Assembly: GCA_958298945.1 (NCBI GenBank)
Contig: OY282609.1
Span: forward strand, 10,088,326-10,152,325
DNA length: 64,000 nucleotides
DNA from: Atherix ibis
Lineage: Eukaryota; Arthropoda; Insecta; Diptera; Athericidae
Direction of reading: 5' to 3'
Part shown: positions 53,712-64,000 of the stretch, piece by piece
Position numbering within the stretch: position 1 is the first letter of the stretch
How the letters are laid out: each line of letters opens with the position of its first letter
The notes under the pieces: model-generated
Seen by the model: the letters and a program-made list of their open reading frames with translations, nothing else
Databases searched by the model: none
What the model was told of the DNA's origin: nothing
Made by a program: the position numbers and the translations under genes

Positions 53712-56330
53712 TTATTCGTTTTGTGCTATTTTTTTCTCTTATTTTTGGTGTGAATAACTTATTGGATTGCCAAATGAATTCTTCTTCAGAAAGTTTCTGA
53801 AAGTTTGACTTGCCTTTACTGAGCAATTCTCTTAGCAATTAATCAACTTCATTAGTTTTGGAAAAGTTTCACAAATGACCACAATTCATATCCAAATAAG
53901 ATTCATTTCCGGTACATTCAATATATTGAGTATAGGGCAAGATACGAGTAGTCTCTAAAGACTTTTAACCAAAATGTCTAGAGTACAAAATTAGTTAAGA
54001 TCAAACGGGCTCATAAAGTCTGTGTAAATGTATTGCAGTTGATTATTCATCTTCACCAATACCTAAGGTTTCGGTTTCATCCATTTTGTAGATGGTCAAT
54101 TTATCCACCTTTGGTAAACTATTATCGACCATGAGCACTCGTATGCATATGAAATTTCCTGATATCCTCAAGGATAATATAAAGTGCAACATTCTCAGTC
54201 ACATGTTTATACCTAGAAATTTATGATCTAATTTAGTTTTGATGAAGTTTTATTATTATCAGGTGGGTTAAGTTTAAATTAATTTTAATAAATCAAGAGA
54301 AATTGTGTATATTTACTGTTTGAAATGCTTGAATAATTTTAACAACTAAAAACAGAGAGAATAGGTACCACCAACTGGGAAGGAAATATCATGCTACTAA
54401 GAATAGATTAATAGAAAAAATTGATTAATTTAAAAAGAAAAATTATGCTATGTTTAACATATTTGCTTTTATACTTTACCTTTTTCAAAATGTGTACTAA
54501 AAAAGGCCATAATATCATTGATTTTAAAAAAAACTAATTTTCATTATAAATTTTAGTGCACCTATTTTTGTAATAAAAAAAAATTATATAAGCTTATTAA
54601 AAAAATTGGCTTTAAAAATTATCTTAAAAATTCTGTCAAAATATTTGCCGTTATTGTTAAAATCGGATTTTTTGTGAATAAACTAATAAAAATCAATAAT
54701 TTGGGTTCGTAAGTTCGAGTATCTTTTTGGACTTACGGACTCAAAATATTTGGACTTACAGACTTAAAATATTTGATAAACCGACTTTATAATGAAAAGT
54801 GATAATTACATTTGATGCAATTTGATTTTTTTGTCAACTTTTTGTAAGAAAAAAAAAATGAGCGAAAAAGAAAAAAATAATTTAAAATGTAGAAAAACTC
54901 TTCACATTTAAGTGATTATGATTGAAATAATTGAATTCGGATTGAAAATTGTTAGTATTCCATTAATAGTAGAGCAATGTGAATGTATTTTATAATTTAT
55001 AGCTGCAAGTACATTACTAAAGACTATTGTATTTTTATTGATATATAATTTGAAGTGTAAGTTTACAATAACAGTATCAAAGCTTCATCCAATCAAAATA
55101 AGTAAGTACTCGGTATTTACCTAATGATACTGAACCAATTAATAGCAGTACTAGCTACTATGCAGTATAACCTCAATAAACAAAACCGTACAGGTAATTA
55201 CCTGTGCTCTGCAGTAATAATCAACCACAATTTGGAATGATCCAGCAAAATGAATAAACACATCTAAGGGTATTATTGTTTCTACTCGTACTTGTTAAAA
55301 TACGAATCGCATACTATCCGTGTATTCACATCAGACTTTCCTACAATTCCTATTCTAATTTTACATTAGCAAAATAAATACAAAGCAATCAAGATATCTA
55401 AATATAATATTAATTCAAGTTGGATATGTTATCATTTTAAGTAAAAGTATGAATTCAATTGAAATTTAATGTTTTCATAAAATCTTATAAACTAACTCTC
55501 TGCGAGAGAGTAAGGACGAAAAATAATACAATCCTCATTAAATTTGATGTGCATGAAATTTTATGAACATTTCAATTTGCAAGTAAATTTAATGAGTTTT
55601 GTTTCAAATGATTACGATTTCGAGAAAAAAAAATCCATAAAGCATTTGTCGTTCATAATCATAAAAACTTAAATATATATTTTGGAATTTAAGGAGTTCT
55701 TACAAATAAAAAAAATTAAATATTTTATTAAAATTTCATTATTATAATATTTAAGTTGTTTTTTTTTTTTGAAAATACTGCAGTTAAGATAGCAATCTTA
55801 CTTATAATCATTAAAACTATATCCTCAATAAAAAATCCAAATTTATAATCTCTAAGTTCAAATTGGTCGGAATGAACAGTTGAATTGTTTGTTTTTTTGC
55901 GTAAATTTCCTGATATAAAACCCACAGAAACTAACCAATATTAAAACGAAGTGGTGTCTCTTTATAGCAAAACTAATCGAGTTCCTCAACCTAAAAGCCC
56001 TTCTTAAAAGGATAGATCAAATAAATAGAAAAACGGTATAATTCATATATGAAATATAATAAACAGCCGAGAAGCGGCCAGTTTCAAAGAGCTAGATCAG
56101 TGAGCGACCTTCCTTGAAGTTGTATGGTGGGGCTGTAGAATATAGCATCTGAAGATTCAGAAAATGGATTTAAAAATAATTTATTGTAATAATAATCAGC
56201 GAGGCCCACTTTCTTTAAATTGGATACATCAACAAACAAAACTGCAGATTTTGCGGTTATTACAATCAGAGAAAATATCATCAACAATATTAGTGTACTA
56301 TTATTTAACGTGGAATATCTATCCGTAGAC
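52465..56330. other. Non-coding AT-rich stretch with (ATT)n
   Basis: No gene recognised. It includes an (ATT/TTA)n microsatellite at about 53666-53711. The short reading frames (for example across the ATT tract, giving poly-Tyr) are composition artefacts. Confidence 0.55.
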
Positions 56331-56334
56331 ACAA

Positions 56335-56535
56335 TACCAGGGGCCGGCTATGACCATAAAAATTGAGATACGGCCAATAAACGTGCAAAACAGACCTCTC
56401 AACCAATGGATTTTGTCAGCTAAGCGGCCTACCTCGAGGTAGGTGCACACATTTCACTCGATATCTTAGCTTACTAACCAACGCTTTATCGACCCAGCTC
56501 GCTTCAATACAAACGGATCCTTCCTTGATTTCTTG
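56335..56535 (-). repeat. Non-LTR element 3'-end repeat, copy 4 (terminal part)
   Basis: GGCTATGACCATAAAAATTG, then AGATACGGCCAATAAACG, matches the opening block of copies at 23376, 23803 and 41690 in the minus orientation. The more internal part of apparently the same copy lies at 57440-57735, beyond the polypyrimidine tract. Confidence 0.5.
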
Positions 56536-56568
56536 ATTGGGTCACTTCATGCATAGAACATTCTCTCA

Positions 56569-57325
56569 GATTTTTTCATTTTCTTCTTTTCTTCTTCTTC
56601 TTCATCTTCTTTATTTTCTTCATCTTCTTTATATCCTTCCTCTTCTTCATCTTCTTCAACTTCTTCAACCTTTTCATCTTCATCTTCTTCTTCATCTTCA
56701 TCTTCTCCATCTTCTTCACCTTCTGCAACTTTTTTAACTTTTTCATCTTCTTCTTTTTTTTCTTCATCTTCAACTTCTTCAACTTCTTCAACCTTTTCAT
56801 TTTCATCTTCTTCTTCATCTTCATCTTCTTCACCTTCTGCAACGTTTTTTAACTTTTTCATCTTCTTCTTTTTTTTCTTCATCTTCAACTTCTTCAACTT
56901 CTTCAACCTTTTCATCTTCATCTTCTTTTTCATCTTCATCTTATCCATCTTCTTCACCTTCTGCAACTTTTTTAACTTTTTCATCTTTTTCTTCGTTTTC
57001 TTCATCTTCAACTTCTTCAACTTCTTCCTCTTTTTCATTTTCTTCATCTTCTTTATATTCTTCATCTTCTCCATCTTCTTCAACTTCTTCAACTTCTTCA
57101 AACTTTTCATCTTTTCTTTCTTTTTATTCGTCTTTTTTTTTTTGGCTCCTTCATACACTTCCTCTTCTTCGCCTTCTAAATCATCTTCTTCAACTTCTTC
57201 ATCTTCTTTTATTTCTTCTACTTCTTCTACTTTTTCAATTCTTCAACTTCTTCCACTTCTTCAACTTCTCCAATTTCTTCATCTTCTTCTACGTCTTTAA
57301 CTTTTTTATCTTCTTCTTCTTCTTA
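56569..57325 (+). repeat. ~760-bp CTT/CAT polypyrimidine tract
   Basis: Almost uninterrupted CTT, CAT and TTTT words make the plus strand overwhelmingly pyrimidine. CACCTTCTGCAAC recurs at 56717, 56831 and 56955, showing a higher-order repeat of about 114-124 bp. On the minus strand it reads as Lys/Glu-rich frames up to 203 codons, which I regard as low-complexity rather than genes. Confidence 0.92.
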
Positions 57326-57439
57326 ACTATTTTTTATGCCCAATGAAGCAGGCAAATATTCAATCTTCCGCAATTGCAAACCGCTCCCTCATCTCTCCAC
57401 ACACATTTTTGGAACCAATAATTCCACCTCTAACTATCA

Positions 57440-57735
57440 CCACCCATTACAGGTAAGTCCATTTGCTAACAGTCAGTAACTAGATACAAGCTAGTTACTA
57501 TAACTGTTGATAGACAGGCCTACACTGAAATCTGAAGTGATAGCACCCGGGATACTGTCAACCCTCAGCTACAGTCCTGTGAGTGTACCTGCAATATAGA
57601 TGACAACCACAGCCACCTACGATTCAGCCAAAGGCTCCTCATCTTGGTCGGGCACGGTGGACGAACCACTGCCAGGTCAACTTAGGACCGCGTATTCGCC
57701 AAGACCCGTAGGCTACTTCTGGTATCGACCGTTTG
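57440..57735 (-). repeat. Non-LTR element 3'-end repeat, copy 4 (internal part)
   Basis: CTACAGTCCTGTGAGTGTAC, CTGCAATATAGATGACAACC and ACAGCCACC--CG match the copy at 40000-40160 (opposite strand) and, more weakly, those at 7160 and 23577. GGCTCCTCAT-TTGGTCGGGC corresponds to GGTGCCTCACCAAAGTCGG at 23610. Confidence 0.6.
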
Positions 57736-57739
57736 GTCA

Positions 57740-60520
57740 CCGTTATGGGATCTATCAACTATAATTATATCCCCAAAAAACTGAAAGAGTTGTCAGTCCC
57801 CTTTTTTTTTTAAATGAGGAACGTCAGCCAGGCAAAATCAATGGGGCCCTGAACATTGAAAATTGTTTATGCCCAGCAGTTGAAGATAATTAGTAGGTTT
57901 GGTTCAACTGGAAGAGAGCACACTACCGAGGTGACGATGGACCGCCTGCGAGATTTTTTTTGTAGGGCTACTTCAAAGAACGGGTTTATGTAACTTTACC
58001 CTGAACAATTCAGGATTTAGAGAATATACGAATCGAAATTTATCGTTTAGGACCTGAAAGCTGGCTGTGGAAAGAGCCTGTATTTGTAAGAAGGAAAATA
58101 GTGGTCATTTGAGAGATGTTGTTTGTTACATAATTCCTAAACTAGATCTGCCATTTTCTCTTACAAAATATCCATAATTTTACAGATATCACATGAAGAA
58201 TAATAGAAAAAATACATATATTATCTAATATTCTAACTAAAATATTTGTCTACCATAATAAGATATCATTATTATACTCACTCTTATAAGAAACTATTAT
58301 TCTAAATGCTAAGGAGGAGAATATTTCCATCAATTTTGTTTTAGAATATTTGAATTTTTCCAACGTGATAGTTTATTGTATTGTCAGATTGCGTTAAACA
58401 ATAATTTTCGTTTCCAAAGAATGATGAAAGGAAATATTTTCAAGAATATTGCAATCTCATTGAGTGGGATAAAAGGTACTATTTTATGAAAAGAGCTAAG
58501 AACTAGAAACTAAATATCATCCACTTACGTGTACAAATAAGCCTTTTATACGCACGTTCTCTCTATGATCAGATATCGATACCCATACTACCATGACTTA
58601 TCTTATCCTCATACTCAACAGCGCCTACTCCATACGAGTACCTTTGTATTCACACCAATAATAATTATGAAAAACTATAAACGAATATCTGAAATGAAAT
58701 AGGTCTCTTGTACACATAGTACTCGTAGATCCCCAGTTGAGTAGCTTAAATAATTTGTCACTTGATGGAAAGAATTTGTGGTACTGATTCAATAGAACAC
58801 GCACCACGGCATAATAGTATGTACATATTCGTCCATAAAGAACAGCCCAATTTGGTTAAAATCGAGCCTCTGCAAAGGATTAAGGATTTTATGGGACGTA
58901 CGAGTATTTGTACCACCTTCCGAGTATGCTTTAGATTCGTATCATAAACATGCGAGGTCTATAGGAACTGAAACAGCCAACATCGATTACTATTCGTATA
59001 GTGACATCGATTATCCTATGTACACCGTGAATAATTTTTCCTAATACTATAAGATAGAAAACAAATACAAAAATAATATTCGTACGTGACAATGACTAAA
59101 TAGCTTCTACTTGAAGCCTTGACATGTTCGTTAATAAACCATATCTGAATGCACGTGTAGCAAAGTTGGGCTAAACTACAACGAGTATATTTGTACTATC
59201 CTCAAGAGGCTGCTACAAACAAAATTTTTTCTACCAATTTGTTTCTCTTAAAGCTTTCACTTTTAAGAAGTCACCTTTTTAGCCAAATATATTTTTTTGC
59301 CCCATAAAAACTCTGCAATTGGAGGTAGACGTTCGTTCCTGTAGACTTAATTTTTTGCTAATATTTTACTAGTACTCCAGTTTTACCATATATTTTCCAT
59401 ATATCCATTAAACTAACATATATGTATGGAGAATTTATATATACATTTTGCTGAAAGCTATGAAATTCCCCCAAAAAAATACTAAAATAAATGGTTTTTT
59501 TTCTACTATCAAAAAGTTAATCTAAGCATGCTCATCGTCACGAATTTGGGTCACGCTCATTTTAACCGGGTCAATTTTGAAAAAGAAAAATAATCAAACC
59601 AGGAATTTTTATGCAATACCAAATCTGTATACTTCCACCTGTACCCTTTAGAAATTTTAAAACTCTCCTTAAATTAACGTCCATCGCTTAGAAAAACAAA
59701 AATTCCAACAAATTTCCTATTCGTTTTGCGCAAAGTCGTTGTCCGTCTGCTACTAATTTTTTTTTTTGAATATCCAAAATAGGCAAGAAAAATTATGAAT
59801 GCGTACGTGGAGTCTGTTTGCGCTCAGCCTATTATTATGTACTGTGTATCTTACTACGAGTATCTGCAAAATTTCAATTTAATTAAAATGCACTTACTCA
59901 CGATAGTAGATACACATGCATATGCACATCACCTGCACACGAGTGGATAACCCCTATTCGTATGAGTGTTTGGAAGAAAACAATTTTTTTTTATATTACA
60001 AAGAAACTTTGAATAATTTTCTCATTTGATCCTTTTCTGATAAATTAAAATCAAAGAAAACTTTTCATTTGCCGTGAAAATTTTTTACCATAATGAATTT
60101 TATTGGTAAATCCCAAACTGGTAGATGGTATGAGATTTTTGCCAATTTTCCATTTTTTGTAGTCATAACTAAATTTTGTACATGCATCCTGGCAGTCATT
60201 GCTAAGAAATTTACATTCAAAAAGCATACACTTGATTATGGAGGATTGAATTTTTCAACCAAATTATTTCTTTGGGAAATTTTCGTCTGGAAGTAATATT
60301 TGTAATTGAATTGCAAGAAAGTTGATTTACATTTCTTTTTTTTTATAGTTTAGAACTTTTTCTTTTAATTATCTGCAACTATAATTATATTGTAACAACA
60401 AGATTTATATAACATTTTAATTTACAATCTTATACATCATGAAGTTGGAGTAAACACCCATCTGCGTTTCTCCAACTAACGGAAGTTAGGCTACTTTAAT
60501 AAATCTCTAGACCATTTCCT
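57740..60520. other. Non-coding stretch
   Basis: No recognisable gene. The part at 57830-58110 is less AT-rich without an identifiable motif. Several TACGAGTA/TACTCGTA words occur at 58500-59200. Confidence 0.5.
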
Positions 60521-60559
60521 CTTAAGTCTCCGATGAATATTTTTGGAGAGGGCAGTACA

Positions 60560-61150
60560 GGACAATTCTCTCACAATGAACACAGGATAAAGAGGAAGGA
60601 AATTTTTTATATAGAGGGAAAAGCACAGGTCTTGAACAAAGGGAATATTAAGATTACGATTTATTACATCGTATCGAAGGTGAAAGGAGGCATCAACAAT
60701 TTGACGGAGGAAAAATGCAATGTTTCATTGAACCTCAAAGTTCGATTCCATATATTTGGACATGGTTTTTATAATATGAATATTATATAAAATGGGACCA
60801 AAGATACTGCCTTGTGGGACTTTGGCTAGAATCACAGAATCAATTGTGACTTAATTGTAACTTGAAAATGGCGTTGGGAGATATATGAATTTATGATAAG
60901 ATAGTATGTTCAAGGAAGAAAGCTCTTGAGTTTCCAGAGGAGTCCAGTTGAAGGAAGAAAGCTCTTGAGTTTCTCAAGAGAGGATGCAATGTGATCAACC
61001 CACACGATGGTATTGCTGGATTGTGGAGTATTCAGATCGGAAGCCAAATTGGTAATCAGGAAAAAAATCGTTTTAATAGGAGTTTTTCAAAAATCATACC
61101 AAGAATTGGTAGAAGGCTCATAGATCTATAGGAAAAAGGAGAATTAACGA
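60560..61150 (-). pseudogene. Jockey-clade reverse-transcriptase relic
   Basis: From about 61145 downward the minus strand gives a decayed PI-LLP-L--(I)FEK(L)L start, then FFPDYQFGFRSEYSTIQQYH (the conserved (I/V)P--QFGFR--HST--Q-HRV motif), a region with AFFLD-type remains, then VILAKVPQGSIFGPILYNIH (the GVPQGS-LGP-LYN-Y motif). A 39-bp local duplication (AAGGAAGAAAGCTCTTGAGT at 60913 and again at 60952) sits between them. Stops and frameshifts are present, and the FADD box is not recognisable. Confidence 0.7.
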
Positions 61151-61154
61151 GTTT

Positions 61155-62420
61155 ATTTGATTAACGAGTTATTTTAATGACAGAAATTTAGAACTAAATT
61201 AAAACTTTAAAAAAATTACATTTATTTCTTCAGAAAAAAGCATTTTTTTATAATTAGTATAAAAATAATTTGTAAATCAAACACAGTATTTGTTCCCAAA
61301 TAGTATTTTCTTTGAGAAAACTTCTATTTTTTTTTTCATGATAAGAGGGAGGGCTAGTCATAATTTTAAGTTTATTGAAGTTTTTAAATTATTAAGAAAT
61401 GTTAGATTTTATGACAAAAGTTAGGGTAATCTTGGCTATAGTTTTGATTATTTTCAAGTTGAGAAATGCATAAAATTTTTAAATAGTTCTGGTGCTGCTG
61501 ACAGTACTACCGTCATATAATTTTATGATTCGACAACGATTCGTTAAGTTACGGAGGAATTAGACAACGAATCCGATCGTACGAATTAATTTGATTTGCC
61601 TACTAGTCAATCTTTTATCTATCAGTTATATAAGGTTCATATATAACGTGGCTTTATATTCTACAGAATCGAAACAAGGAGATTGTTTGACAAATTGAAG
61701 AAGATCAAGGGAATCAAAAATAATTTTCAATTGAAATTTTCTTATTATATACAATAAATAATTTTTATTTAATTAAAATTTTCTTTTTACATTTTTTTGT
61801 TATAATTCGAATTTAATTTGTGCCTTTCCCAAATTTTTATTCCTCCCCCATTTCGTACTCTTTTCATAAACAATCAGCCTCAATTTTTAAATTTTTTTCC
61901 GTCCTAATATATTTCCATGGAGAAGTTAACATCTCTGATGTCTTCATTCCCATTTCTGCTATGGGAACATTTTTTCGTTTTGGTGACCGTGGCCACTATA
62001 CTCTTAACTGTAAACCTCTCTCCCCCTCAATCACCGCAACACAACCATACCAAGGGATGGATGCCATGATTGATTGTACTCCTCTTGAATTTACCATTCA
62101 TCGAGTCCAAATTTTTCAACTAAATCTTTTATTAGTTCATTAACCATACATGGGGCTGTGAAAGCCACAAGTAGCTATAAAAAAATCAATGTATTCGAGA
62201 AAAAAATTCCTTTCTAGTTGTTAAACGATTGATAATCTATATTTTTAAATTTTTTCCCCCAAACCTTGTTACTTGTTCTGTAAAAAAAAAAGATTTCAAA
62301 TTTTTTGGGAAGCCCCATTTGATAAAAAAAATTACCCCAGTGAATACAAAAACCACATACAATAATTGATATTTTTCCGAAAATCTTCGCTAATTTCAAA
62401 TTAGATTTTTTTTAATGGCC
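61155..62420. other. Non-coding stretch
   Basis: It separates two RT-like fragments on the minus strand and contains no recognised motif. A 107-codon plus-strand frame at 61820-62143 has no family resemblance. Confidence 0.45.
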
Positions 62421-62424
62421 GAAA

Positions 62425-62694
62425 TCAAATTCGCCGCAGGGGTAAGAGTATCCCTCCGATGTGAGACATAAATGCCACGCACCTTTTCAATGGTTTAGTA
62501 TATAAACGAGGTTTGTAGTGTATCTCATAGCAGAAGTATAACAATTGCGTCCGCGATAGCATCAGCAGTGAAATGCTTTGATACGTTTTCAGGGACATAG
62601 CATGATATAAGCCTGGGTCTTTGTGCTCTTTAATGGTTATCAGCTGTGGCTCAACTCTGGCATTGTCATCGGCAAATGCACTGATGAAGTCCAT
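62425..62694 (-). pseudogene. Possible upstream piece of the same jockey RT
   Basis: The open minus-strand frame contains ITIKEHKDPGLYHAMSLKTY and later TKPLKRCVAFMSHIGGILLP. These weakly resemble the K-(K/S)(A/D)PG-D-I--(K/L)LK and W-KA-V--IPKPGK motifs that precede YRPISLLP in jockey-clade RTs. It lies on the correct side of the relic at 60560-61150, with 1.3 kb of unrelated DNA between. The assignment is weak. Confidence 0.3.
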
Positions 62695-62699
62695 GCACT

Positions 62700-63395
62700 C
62701 TTAAAACAGCTGCGGTGCTCAGAGTTGAATTCGCCTAAAGCAACTGCCGAAAAAAGTGGTAATTAATTTAAATAAAAATTAGGTAATAAAAATTTTAAAT
62801 TAAATAAAAATGTTTTTTTTTTTTATTTTTCAAAGTGATAAAAAATATTACAAAAAAAATGAAATTATTTTCAAAAAATCTAAGGAAAATGATTTTCATT
62901 AAAATAAAACTTTGAATAAAAATTTATATTATTTTAGCTAACAAAAAAGTATTTTTTGAATAAAAACTTTCATAACAAAATAAAGTTAAATGTGTGATTA
63001 TTTGATAGAAGGTGCTGTATTATTCCTAGGTGAGCGTCTTCACAGTAACTTGTGAATTTTCAGTGCTCCTTTTATGGCGAAATGAGCCCATCGCCTAAGA
63101 AAATTTTGTTCAAAAAATCACCATCCAAAATCGATTGTTTTAGCACCCAATGCTCAACTAAACAATCCAAAAAAAGGCTATACTTTCCAAATCACTTAAA
63201 GGATAATCATTTTTATTCTTCAAATCCCACTTAAAATTTCCATATTTTGATTTGATTTTTATTTGAACCGAAGATTTTTTCAAAATAAAATGAAAACTTT
63301 TCATAAATATAAAAAAAAATCAAACATTTCAGTAAAATTGTAAAAGCTGAGCGCACACATGTTTAAAATGGATTGACCAGTTTTATAAGGCACTA
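62700..63395. other. Non-coding AT-rich stretch
   Basis: No recognisable gene or repeat. Confidence 0.5.
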
Positions 63396-63399
63396 TATA

Positions 63400-63870
63400 C
63401 GAGGTATGTTCAAAAAGTATCGCAAATTTTGAATTTCCGCAGATTACGTATATTCGATTTTCGATTTTTTGTGGCGTTATATTGGTACTCATGTCTCTCA
63501 CTTATGCCGACAAGTTCGGCCATTTCGAATGTTCAGTTATTTTTTGACAGCTGCTTTGCTTGCACGTGTTTTAGCTCGTCTTCGATTTTTGCCCATTTTC
63601 GACCGAAAGGAAACCATCCCACGAGTTTCTATCCCACGAGTTTCTTCGATTGCAGGGGCGTGGTGCATTATGAGTTCTTACCACAGGGTGGAACGGTCAA
63701 TAAGGAATATTACCTGTAAGTTATGCGCAAGTTGCGTGAAGCAATCCGCCAGAAACGCCCGGATTTGTGGAAGAACAAAAATTGGCTTTTACACTATGAT
63801 AACGCCGCTGCTCACGTATTGTTGCTTGTGCGGGAATTTTTGGCCAAACACAACACACTAATAATGCTAC
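63400..63870 (+). mobile_element. Mariner family 3 copy, truncated
   Basis: TA (63398-63399) precedes CGAGGTATGTTCAAAAAGTA, matching the ends of the element at 47231. The leader is shared, including TTGACAGCTGCTTTGCTTGC. A fragment duplicated as ATCCCACGAGTTTCT twice (63613-63643) marks an internal deletion junction. Transposase remains follow: SSIAGAWCIM (frame-shifted FFDCRGVVH-EFLP), GGTVNKEYYL, a stop, KLREAIRQKRPDLWKNKNWL and DNAAAHVLLLVREFLAKHNT. Homology ends near LPYS (about 63870), just before the third catalytic motif. Confidence 0.8.
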
Positions 63871-63920
63871 AGCTACCGTATTCCCTTCCCGAAACAGATT
63901 CTTTGATCCATTTTTTGGAA

Positions 63921-64000
63921 TGGGCAAAAATCGAAGAAGAGCCAAAACACGTGCAAGCAAAGCAGCTGTCAAAAATTAACTCAACATTAAAAATAGCCGA
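63921..64000 (-). mobile_element. Inverted leader of a second mariner family 3 copy, cut by window edge
   Basis: These 80 bp are the reverse complement of 63516-63595 with about seven mismatches and no length difference. The window ends inside it. It is either a second, oppositely oriented element or the other arm of a large foldback. Confidence 0.8.

Noticed and set aside
53603..53800. Poly-tyrosine frame
   Set aside because: Created by the (ATT)n microsatellite.
56547..57158. 203-codon Lys/Glu-rich frame on the minus strand
   Set aside because: It is produced by the CTT/CAT microsatellite read in reverse. The frame lacks any non-repetitive domain or splice context.
61820..62143. 107-codon plus-strand frame
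   Set aside because: No recognisable motif and no splice or promoter context. It lies between antisense retrotransposon fragments.

Overview
The window is AT-rich animal DNA with very low gene density. Two split coding exons with canonical splice sites, many mariner-type transposons and dispersed TACGAGTA-like and ACATACATATGTAT-like motifs suggest a higher fly (Diptera, perhaps a tephritid; the order is well supported, the family is a guess). Only one host gene is recognised: two internal exons of the metabotropic GABA-B receptor subunit 1 gene (GABA-B-R1) on the minus strand, at 19673-19807 and 14056-14226. They are separated by a 5,446-bp phase-0 intron. Together they encode 102 consecutive residues of the Venus-flytrap ligand-binding domain. 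The other exons were not found, so much of the window is probably intronic or flanking DNA of this gene.

Everything else recognisable is mobile or repetitive. Relics of one Tc1/mariner-superfamily group (GPYFFENA, MWFQQDG.TCHTAR and WPPRSCD motifs) lie at 3.9-5.0, 8.3, 14.4-15.3, 21.7-23.1 and 26.9-29.3 kb. True mariner (D,D34D) elements occur in three families. Family 1 has a complete copy at 45712-46994 with an uninterrupted 345-codon transposase, and a truncated relative at 30985-31589. Family 2 is a decayed copy at 40334-41538. Family 3 has an internally deleted copy at 47231-47911 and a copy at 63400 that runs into an inverted segment at the right edge. Non-LTR retrotransposon remains (RT, RNase H and gag pieces, and a recurrent 3'-end sequence) lie at 7.0-8.1, 10.9-12.0, 23.4-23.9, 30.4, 37.2, 40.0-41.8, 56.3-57.7 and 60.5-62.7 kb.

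The most unusual structures are in the GABA-B-R1 intron: two adjacent hairpins (18586-18724) that open a short tandem array, and a 52-bp-arm near-perfect hairpin (19367-19489) 183 nt inside the 5' splice site. Elsewhere there is a 2.4-kb GATCTTA-rich satellite (about 49995-52460) with a 441-455-bp higher-order repeat, a roughly 760-bp CTT/CAT polypyrimidine tract (56569-57325), and a decayed fragment resembling DCAF1/Mahjong (1680-1874). No complete new biological system was found. The hairpins in the neuronal receptor intron and the open-reading-frame mariner deserve a closer look first.
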